From Ophiosphaerella korrae (Eukaryota > Ascomycota > Dothideomycetes > Pleosporales > Phaeosphaeriaceae), in assembly GCA_028456385.1 (NCBI GenBank), contig JALNQF010000092.1, positions 62,001 through 126,000 on the forward strand: a stretch of DNA of 64,000 nt, given 5' to 3'. The stretch's first letter is position 1. Each line of letters opens with the position of its first letter. The translations under genes and the position numbers were made by a program. Of this stretch, positions 55,687-64,000 are shown one piece after another. The notes below the pieces were generated by a model that saw nothing but the letters and a program-made list of their open reading frames with translations, made no database searches and was not told where the DNA came from.

Positions 55687-58286
55687 ATGGCATCCGTGAT
55701 ATCTTTCGGCGGCGCGAACTCCGGCTTCGAGGCCGGCATCATCAACGGCCCGGTCAACACCACGTTCCACCTTCCGCTTGGTGAGTTGCGGGAGGATCTG
55801 AACGGCTAGAGACTCCACCACACCCGGCGGCGGTGATCCCCTTCAGTCGCGACACAGACTTCGTCGGGCGAGGGGCGGTACTTGATCAGATCCGCCAGAA
55901 ATGCGCTATACCAGGTTCATGGACCGCACTCGTCAGCCTGGGTGGTGCCGGGTGAGTATGAACGGCTCCGTCGATACCGATTGCTGACTGCGAAGTAGCA
56001 AGTCGCAGCTGGCTATCGAATTTGCATATCGGGCTCGTGCGCGATCGCCCAACATGTGGGTTTTCTGGGTCTACGCAGCTAATGCAGCCCGGTTTGAGCA
56101 GAGCTATCGCGACATTGCAGACTGCGTCAAGATCTCCGGGCGACGTGACCCCAAGGCCAATATATTCAAACTTGTACATGACTGGATGCGGGATAGCAAG
56201 CAGCGGTGGGCACTCATACTCGATAACGTCGATGACGCTCGTTTCTTGCTCGATGGCCAGGATGACGGCCAAGGTCAACCTACCGATTCGCAAGGCGCTT
56301 CCAAGCCGCTCTGAGAATACCTTCCTCAAAGCCAGAGTGGCTCGGTTCTCATAACGTCGCGTAGCAAAGAGGTGGCGTTGAAGCTGGTTGAACAGCAAGA
56401 CATCATTGCTGTGGAACCGATGGACAAGGCGCACGCGCTGGCACTCTTCCAGAAGAAGCTGGGAGCAATGATATTGCCAAACTCGCAGCGGCGCTGGATT
56501 TTATGCCGCTTGCCATTGTTCAACCGGCGGCGTATATTTCCCAAAGAGCGCCTCGATGCTCAGTGAGGCAGTACCTTGAAGACTTTGAAAAGAGCGACAG
56601 CAAGAGAACAAGTCTTCTTGATCACGATGATGGACAGCTCCGCCGAGATGGGCAGGCGAACAACTCCATCATCATTACTTGGCAAATATCCTTCGATTAT
56701 ATCTGTCAGACGCGACCATCAGCGTCAGACCTACTCTCCCTCATGAGCTTTTTTGACCGACAAGGGATCCCAGAGACACTGCTTCGAAATCGAACCGATC
56801 AGAGAGACACCCAAAGTAACACCCAAAGTGATCAAAAAGAGCTTGATAACAGCGACTGGAATGGGGCTGAAGAGGATAGTACATTCCAGTCTAGCGCAAA
56901 CAATGATAAATTTGAAGTTGATGTAGTGGCACTGTGGAACTTCTCCTTCATTTCTATTAATGCTAATGGAACAACCTTTGAAATGCATAGACTAGTTCAG
57001 CTAGCGACGCGGAAGTGGCTTCAAGCCAACGGCAAGTTTAAGCCGTGGAAGCAGCAGTTTATCAGGAATCTTTGCGAAGGGTTTCCAACGGAAGAATACG
57101 AGAACTGGGCAAGATGTCAAGTGCTTTTCACGCACGTGAAGTCAGCTGCGGCGCAGCAGCCAGAGGAACGAGACTTATTAGTAGAGTGGGCCGCACTACT
57201 CTATCGTGCAGCACGGTATGCATGGAAAAGAGGAAGCGTAGCCGATGCTGAAAATTTATCCACGAAGTCCCTAGAAGCGCGGAGGAAGGTATTTGGTCAA
57301 GAGAACAAGGAAACTCTAAGTAGTATGGCGATGGTAGGAATAGCAAGGCAAATTCAGGGGCGGTGGAAGGAGGCGGAAGAGCTGCTTGTGCAAGCGATGG
57401 AGGCGAGGGTGAGGATGCTTGGGGCAGAGCATCCAGACACTCTGATTAGTATGACCTACCTAGCGGCAACGTACAGGATTCAGGGGCGATGCAAAGAGGC
57501 GGAAGAGCTGTTGGAGCAGGTAACAGAAACGAGGACCAGGGTGCTTGGGGTGGGGCACCCGGATACTCTGATTAGTATGACCCACCTAGCGGTAGCGTAC
57601 AAGAGTCATGAGAGGTGGAAGGAAGCAGAAGAACTGTCAGTGCAAGTGATGGAGATGTCCAAGAGGGTGCTTAGGACGGAGCATCCAGAAACACTGGCCA
57701 GCATGCGCAACCTAGGTAGGACGTACTGCAGCCAGGGGAGGTGGAAGGAAGCGGAAGAGCTATTAGTGCAAGTGATGGAGACGTCCAAGAGGGTGCTTGA
57801 GACAGAGCATCCTACCACACTAACTATCCTAGCCGCCCTAGGTGAGATGTACAGGAGGCAGAAGAGGTGTTGGTGCAAATGACAGAGACCTCCAAGAGGG
57901 TGTTTGGGGCGGAGCATCCTACCACATTAGCCATCCTAGGTATCCTAGGCACGGTATATAGAGGTCAGGGGCGGCTAAAGAAATCAGAAGAGGTATTGGT
58001 GCAAGTAATGGAGACGTCTAAGAGGGTGCTTGGGACGGAACATCCTACCACGCTGACTTGCATGGATCAATTAGCGCATACTTGGGAATCTCAGGGCCGC
58101 AAGGAAGATGTTGTGTTGTTGATGAAGGAATGCTTTAGGCTAAAGCTACATTTCTTAGGCGCTCAGCATCATAGTACTGTGGCATCGCTCCAAGCTCTAG
58201 AAAAGTGGGAATCGGGTAAATTTATGAAAAAAGCTAAGCTACGCTTCAAGGCCTGGAAACATGTATTTGACAAGTTTGGTAGGTAA
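55687..58286 (+). pseudogene. NB-ARC-TPR NLR with N-terminal amyloid-like motif, broken in three places
   Basis: Exon 1 (55687-55780) encodes SFGGANSGFEAGIINGPV, including the motif at residues 11-21. Next comes ETPPHPAAVIPFSRDTDFVG, a P-loop rebuilt across intron 55952-55998 (LVSLGGAGKSQLAIEF), RWALILDNVDDARFLL (Walker B), SGSVLITSRS, MPLAIVQPAAYISQRAP, and 42-residue TPR repeats from about 57284 (EHPDTL...KEAEEL type, seven to eight units). Lesions: TGA at about 56312 after ASKPL, a frameshift near 56470 between KKLG and DIAKLAAALDFMP, and a deletion of about 17 bp with frameshift near 57856 in the fifth repeat. Intron 1 would be only 29 nt (55781-55809) if the conserved block is kept. Architecture parallels PNT1-type NLRs. 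Confidence 0.8.
57284..58190 (+). repeat. TPR-coding tandem repeats, 126-bp units
   Basis: About seven units of 126 bp of the type RVLGTEHPTTL...LG.Y..QGRWKEAEELLVQVMETSK. Units are similar but more diverged than the WD40 array at 43 kb. The fifth unit lacks about 17 bp. Confidence 0.82.
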
Positions 58287-59775
58287 CCTGTAGGATTGTT
58301 TGAGGCTGAGGCAATATTATTAGCATTTAGAGCCACAACATGGTATAATCTCCGCCCAGATACTCTATAATATCAGCGATAGAGACAAGCTGTTCATGTT
58401 AAACTTCTGGATAATGTTCACAGCAGCCATAGGAACCAAAAGGAAACTGTCCACGACAGCATACGTCGTATAAGGAACAAGTCGCAGGATGCGACTAAGC
58501 TATAAAGTTATCAAATCTTAAACGATTGTCAAATATAACATTTTCGAAGTTTACCTCGCAACATGGGCCTGGGAGCACAATGATTCGACTGGAAACAGGC
58601 TCCAGCAGAAACTTACAGTGAAGCAATTTCACGTTGACGTCCTCGACTGTCACAAGGTCTGTTATTTCTTGCCCTTTGTTACGATTGTGGGAACTTATGG
58701 CTCCTTTTTTTTTTACGGCCTAGCTCTAGAAAGGGGCTCTAGAACCCTTGAGGTAAGTGAAATAGAGTCTTGGGTAGGGTAATCCCATTTCAATGAACCA
58801 GGCCGCTGGGTCTCGTTTCCACAATAACCCATGGACAAGGCCATCCTTCCACAGCCCCGCGAAACACAAACTGCGTGTGAGATCTTGAATAACTTGAGCC
58901 GTAGCCTATATTGTCAGCAATCTGCTGATGGGGTATGTAGCTAGTTTTCCCGAGTATTTGCTCACTAGATTATACCAGTTCGTTTTTTTCGATGATTGAA
59001 ACGCGATCCAGCCTTGGATTCCTGATTTTGGCCGTACATGGCGATGGGATCCTGCCTACCTTGGGGATAGGTCCCTTTGAAATGCGCTGCATTGTGGGAC
59101 TAGGTTTCTATCCGACCTTCGCCAATGCCTACCAACGGATAACATTGCCAATACGTCCTTCCCTCACCATAGAAGATTACTCGTTTTGATGATTGAGTTT
59201 CTTGAAAGACTCAGGCGCACATATTCATCTTTGAGTGCTTTACATCGCCCGCGTATGAACCTACCCTCCTCTGCAGGTACAAATGGGAGACAGGGGCATC
59301 TGGCTGTAACGAAGGTTCTCTAGGCTTGAGAAAAGATCCTTCTGAATTCGAAGACGACGAAGCAGCTGTTGTCGGCTGGCTATTTGCAAATATGCCAGCT
59401 ATTTTAGGTAGTTCCTAGAGCTTGTCTTCCGGCGAATCTCGCACGATACAAAGCGAGTCAATTCATAAACATCGTATGTACAGTTTATTTACGACTCGTA
59501 TTGCATCGTGAAACCCTAGCCTTAGAGATTCAGTGGGGATTCTTTGTTGAATCTGAGCAAGATTCCAGCATGTCGTCGTCCTGTTGATATTACCCCAGCA
59601 GTGATTAAGTGTGGCATGTCCTTCAAATGCGACACTCCCGAACTTCCGACAGGACGCACATTACCGAGACTATGGGATGAATTGATATCAATTACTCGAC
59701 CCGGAAGACTGCTGTTGAGAATGGAAGAATTGCGCATATCATGTGTCGTTGTGCACGTGTGCAACTAGTAAGTTT
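58287..59775. other. 1.5-kb region without a supported gene
   Basis: Contains a T-run (about 58708) and several short open frames. A plus-strand open stretch at about 59230-59419 (ending FEDDEAAVVGWLFANMPAIL before TAG) has coding-like composition but no family I recognise. Confidence 0.4.
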
Positions 59776-60182
59776 CTAGAGTAAATCTGTGGTAGCTTTA
59801 TCGTCGGCTACTAGTTCCAGGTCGTTCAACGATTTCTCCAACAAGTCTTTCACTATAGCCTCGTCCATCTCGCCAACCGAGACTACATTTTTGCTAACCA
59901 TGTTTGTCGCCGCCTTTCGATTTCTCGTCGTGAATAGAACAAATCCGTGCTTGCTCTTAAGTAGGTAATCAATTTAACGACTTGAGCCCGGCATGTTGCC
60001 CGCTTTATCCGTCTAGATGTCGATGCTTTCGGCATTGCCGAACACCAATAGCCACCTACCAGAGATTTCGTGGCTCAGCCAGTTTTACACGAGATTTTAT
60101 ACGTGTGCCTTCCCCTGCTCGAGATTCGAGGTCTGAAGCTGCTGGCCGGTCTCTAGGTACGCTTCCAACATGCTATCGACAT
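59776..60182 (-). pseudogene. NB-ARC relic of another NLR
   Basis: Leftward frame: SMLEAYLETGQQLQTSN, AHV, TAA, NLV, TAA, NWLSHEISGRWLLVFGNAES (Walker B region), IDI, TAG, TDKAG, IDYLLKSKHGFVLFTTRNRK, then VVSVGEMDEAIVKDLLEKSL and a TAG at 59776. It covers the middle of an NB-ARC domain only. Stops are TAA/TAG, none TGA. Not part of the TPR NLR next door, which is on the opposite strand and has its own NB-ARC. Confidence 0.72.
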
Positions 60183-60814
60183 TAGGCGGTGCTATCGTTG
60201 CACAATAGATAGATAGAGATGTGAATTGATTAGGCTGAACGGACTTTTCGCAAGTCTCGTATCATTTTCGATGAAAACATCCGAATGATCGCAATCATGT
60301 TCATGGCAGCGCTTCGTATGGAGCGATCTCCCGTTGCCGATCGATGAGTGGTGTTGTGGGGTCTGAGATGGTGATCGTGATTCGAAGTCGGCAGCCTGGA
60401 CACTTGTACGTTTCCAGTTCAGACCTGAATCGGATTCTAAAATACGATTAGACACCACCACGTAACCAAGTACCCCAGTTCCCGTTGTCGATCGTAGGCA
60501 GGGAGAATGCACATATTGTTGCCAGCATTGATTACGGTTACGAGTCTCTCATGTGCCGTCTTTGTCGCGGTCACTTCAACTAAGCCTGTAGGCACAGAAA
60601 TGGAATCACCGGAAATATTCAAATCGCGAAAGCAGCGATTATAACATCTGTGTCTGCCTCTCTTTGTCTCTCGTAGGTCACCAAGAACGTTCAACCCTCT
60701 TAACGACTCACCTTCTCTACAGACTGCAACAAGCAGATGTGGTCGAAGATAGACGAGAGATTGAAAGTCTTAGTGGGCCGTAAAGATTCCATTCCGAGCT
60801 GCCACTACACAAAG
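60183..60814. other. Spacer, possibly more NLR relic
   Basis: Minus-strand words such as RFRSELETYKCPGC and DRQREIAPYEAL continue in the NB-ARC-relic frame with stops, but I cannot assign a family. No intact gene. Confidence 0.35.
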
Positions 60815-63800
60815 CTACTCTACGTTGCTCCCATAGGTATCTCCGACCGAAACGAGGAGAGGTAGCTCGGCTTGTAGTGAAGAGTAAGAGGAATCAAGGA
60901 TTTCGTTCAAGTTTGACGCGGCTTGCTTGCACTCTTCCCGCCACCATCGCCTCAGGCCTGGATTGATCCGTAGTACTTCATTCCGTTCACGGGTACCAAG
61001 GGTCCTCAGACGCCGGTTGGGCGATGTATCGCTCCAGAGGCCCTACAATTCGCAAAAGTGAAATTAGAATATTCACTACCACAACTTGCCCTTGCTTTAG
61101 AGCGCACGGAATAAAACGATTTAAAAAAACCGAATCCATCGAAATCCCCAAGTGCCATATACCATTCTTCGTTGGTACCGCTGTGTAGCCTCTTTTTTTC
61201 AGCATCTTCCAATAGAGGTACAACTTCACTATGACCATTATCATTTGCAAACTTGATAGCGAATTTGAATCCCTTTTTACGTCGCACATTACCTTTCGCT
61301 CCAGCATTCAGAAGGGACTGGACTGTATCCAAGCGGCCATGTTCAGCCGCGCCTTTGATGACATATCGGCCCTCAAGAGCTGACGGCTCTGCATTGACCA
61401 AGGCGCCTTTTTCGAGGAGAAGAGCGACTAATATGATATTTCCGGATATAGCAGCACCCTGTAAAGCAGTGACTCCTCCGTAGACTGCCGGCTCTGCATT
61501 AACCGCTGCGCCATTTGCAAGTAGTAATTCTACAAGCCCCTTGTTTCCTGCGGATGCGGCAGCCTGGAGTGCCGTCCGACCAAACCGTGGTGCCGGATCC
61601 GCATTGATATTAGCCCCGCGATGGAAGAGCATTTTCACTTGTGTGATGTGTCCGCAAGCCGCTGCAAGTTGAATTGGTGTCATGGGCTGCGACTCGTCGT
61701 CATCCCCCGGGATTCCAGGCTCGGCCCACATATGTTCAAGGACTATATTGCGGTGAGGCTCCAGAAAACGGGCTAGGATATCATCCTCGCCATTCTGGAT
61801 GATGCAATGTAGTGCCCAGCTTGCTTTTCCCCTTGGCCGATTGACGGGAGCACCAGCATCCAGGAGTCGGTGGCACATTACGCGCCTTTCTTCTTCTTCT
61901 TCTTCTTCTTCTTCTTCTTCTTCTTCTCCATCCAACGCACTGCAGGCTGCCTCGAGAGTCGCCAGCCCCTTTACAGATGCAGGTGGAGCGGAGACATTAG
62001 CTCCGCGTTCTAACAATAATTCTGCCACTTCACAGCCCCCCTCTGCATCGAGAGCTGCTTGCAATGCGGTGCGTCCATTGATCGGATAGGCTGGAGCGTC
62101 TATGTTTTCATTGTATGAGAGGAGAAGCTCAACCATTTTCAGCTCTGCCCAGCCAACTGCCGCTTGAAGAGGAGTCTGCATTAGGTACAGTGTGTTGACG
62201 TCTGCTCCGCGCGCTAGCAGATAGATTACCGATATTATATCTCCGTGTCCAGCCACTTCGACTAAGGCTCCAAAGCATTGGTGATCAAGGTTCACCTCGG
62301 ATTCCACAAATAGTGGCAAGAGCCGGCAGGAGTGTCGACCAGCGACGACTCGTTCGGGAATCCCAGGCACGTCAACGGTCGCCCCAAAGCTTATCAAGAG
62401 CTGACACATCTCAAATGGCTCTCTTAAATCCATGGCAGTCTCTAGAGGTCTCTCGCGTAAGGTATCACCGTCTGGGCTCACTCCGGATTGTAGCAGTACT
62501 ACTATAGCTACTGAGTGATTTAGTCGGATTGATTCGTGGAGTGTCTGCTCAAGTTGGTGCGTGGCGATTCGTTCTTCATGGTTTAAAGTTCTTGATTCGA
62601 ATAACCGACTCCAGAATCTTTTACAGAAAAGGACCGGATGGTGGGGGCCTTGATATTAAGAAAAAGTTACACTTGTTCAGTGAAATGATGATCAGTGATC
62701 CACTTTAGGAAGGTATCTGTACGATAATTGTCTAGGATATTGTTAGATGAGAAATAAGCCCCCAGCCCAAGGAGGAACCAGACTCCGGAAGAGGAGATCG
62801 AGCGTGAATTCAGGAGATAGCCCAGTTGTTTAGACAGTGTGTTTGGCTCTTTCTCTAGCACAAGATTCTCCAGTCTCGATACAACCTGAGGAAAATTCTC
62901 CTGTACATGTTTTCCTGTTGCGGAGCCGAGCAGATTTGTAAGGGCCCGTCGTCCAGCGTCCATGGAGAGGCCATTGAATGTGCTTGTTGGTGCGAATGGA
63001 GAAGACTCTCGCTCAGAATGTGCCTGTGGAGGCATGTGTGCTGATTGCGTGGTTAGCGTCTTGGGAATTGCTACAGATAAGAGAGGAGACACACCTCGTT
63101 GCTCAAGAAGGTGCTGAACTTGAAAGATCGGCAAGTTGGGTCATCCACCGTTTAACCCCGCCGGTTACGACGAAATTAGATACAGAGAAAGGGTTCCCAT
63201 CTCGTCCCACTAGACTTGAGTCCGGAGTGTCACTGGTGCTGGAGTTCATGCCCCCTTGTCGCCTTCCTCCAGGGGATGTCAGTGGCATCGGCGCAAAGTC
63301 GTCGTTGCCAGTTCTAGGCAATTCGAATGGAGCAAGAATGGCTGTGGTATGATTATTAGCTCTCGGCTCAAAACGCATTTCAATATCTTACTAATGTTAC
63401 CTTCGAACTCTGAGGGAGTTGGCGTCGGAGGCTGAGGCCCTGGGCTGGCCAATGCCCAGAAAGTACTCTCAAAGTTGAATTGTCTATCAGCTTCAAGCCC
63501 CAATTCCGGATCCGGTATGGAAGGTACCTCAGAGGTCTGTTCAGTCGTTAAGTGCAGAAAAAATGTCTCCAAGGTCCCAATGTCTTCTTCATTCCCCCCA
63601 AGAATACCACTCTGATGCAGATTCGGTTCAGGCGTCAATGCCGGAGGGGTCCGGACGGATATCCTTTTCGGGAATGGATTTGGCATTCCTTCGATCGATC
63701 AGTAGATCGTGTGAGAATGTGGCGTAGGGGTCTTCACCACTTGAGTCTATTTCAGAATGCGCCCTTTTTCCGTAGCGAGCCGTCGCGCGATTGACGCGAT

Positions 63801-64000
63801 CGGCAGTCTGTGGGATTTCATTGAAGTATACATGAGGCTGCTTCCCGGCTGCGGCTCGACGTTGAATCTCCAGATGAATCCATTTCCATTCTTCTTCTGT
63901 CAAATTCTTTTCTTTTCCAAACCTGTATTTGTACTGTCTCTCCCTGCCATTTTGGGTGTCGTTAGCCTAATGCTCCAATTCCTTGTATGTAGGAGACACG
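60815..64000 (-). CDS. Clr5-domain and ankyrin-repeat protein, 5' end cut by window edge
   Basis: Six exons: >64000-63738, 63688-63401, 63341-63120, 63040-62671, 62617-61108 and 61042-60815, about 958 residues visible. At the window edge is the end of a Clr5 domain (RERQYKYRFGKEKN, LTEEEWKWIHLEIQRRAAAG). A Ser/Pro-rich middle leads to an ankyrin region from about residue 480: TPLQAAVGWAELKMVELLL, GRTALQAALDAEG, TPIQLAAACGHITQVKMLF, GRTALQAAASAGNKGLVELL, VTALQGAAISGNIILVALLL. A polyglutamate run (about 13 residues) lies inside the array, coded by 61888-61926. All internal splice phases fit and no lesion was seen. The upstream stop near 63955 implies an intron or start just outside the model. 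Clr5-ankyrin proteins are a large unexplained fungal family. Confidence 0.78.
61888..61926. repeat. (TTC)13 trinucleotide repeat, codes polyGlu
   Basis: Thirteen perfect TTC units on the plus strand (GAA on the coding strand) inside the ankyrin gene; length changes would keep frame. Confidence 0.92.

Noticed and set aside
58992..59189. 65-codon plus-strand frame with hydrophobic segment
   Set aside because: Isolated, no homology recognised, no splice partner.
60192..60694. Two overlapping minus-strand frames next to the NB-ARC relic
   Set aside because: Not in the frame that carries NB-ARC words and without recognisable blocks; treated as noise in decayed DNA.

Overview
The window is nuclear DNA of a filamentous ascomycete (Pezizomycotina). 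It has intron-poor genes with many 46-60 nt GT-AG introns carrying CTAAC/CTGAC-like branch sites, fungal-specific families (Ste6, GH92, Zn2Cys6 factor, Kha1, HET, DUF3435, Clr5-ankyrin) and RIP-like mutation of repeats. A dothideomycete of the Pleosporales type is my best guess, but that is inference. All exon models were built by eye from splice consensus, reading frame and family similarity; for each spliced gene called intact the summed exon length is a multiple of three.

Positions 1-34921 are ordinary core genome: a WDR6/Rtt10-like WD40 protein (cut by the left edge), a PBDC1/Ypl225w homologue, a Ste6-type ABC exporter, GPI mannosyltransferase I (Gpi14), a translin-associated factor X, a PIN-domain/RGG protein, an FAD-dependent amine-oxidase-family enzyme, a Zn2Cys6 regulator, a cytochrome b5-acyl-CoA dehydrogenase fusion, a small cupin, a secreted GH92 mannosidase, a Kha1-type K+/H+ antiporter, mitochondrial aspartyl-tRNA synthetase and a small secreted six-cysteine protein.

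At about 35 kb the character changes to an accessory compartment: AT-rich DNA, minisatellite, transposons, broken genes and a dense set of fungal self/non-self-recognition genes. In order these are a decayed STAND N-terminal domain, a decayed DUF4419 gene, an apparently intact HET-NACHT-WD40 NLR enclosed by near-perfect 44-bp inverted repeats (40128-44365), a DUF3435 tyrosine recombinase of the Starship-captain family, two broken HET-domain genes in opposite orientation, a pogo/Fot1-like transposon carrying ten TAG/TAA stops and no frameshift, relics of an FAD oxidoreductase and a P450, and a divergent pair of an intact HeLo-like effector candidate and a broken NB-ARC-TPR NLR. The last pair shares an 11-residue motif (NSGFQAGIING / NSGFEAGIING) at the effector C terminus and the receptor N terminus, the arrangement of amyloid-signalling NLR/effector pairs such as HELLP/PNT1. 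A further NB-ARC relic and a long Clr5-ankyrin gene (cut by the right edge) close the window.

The accessory half therefore reads as an NLR/incompatibility island shaped by mobile elements and RIP. The most novel candidates are the motif-sharing effector/NLR pair, the single-gene NLR element bounded by inverted repeats, and its position on the downstream (interior) side of a captain-type recombinase.
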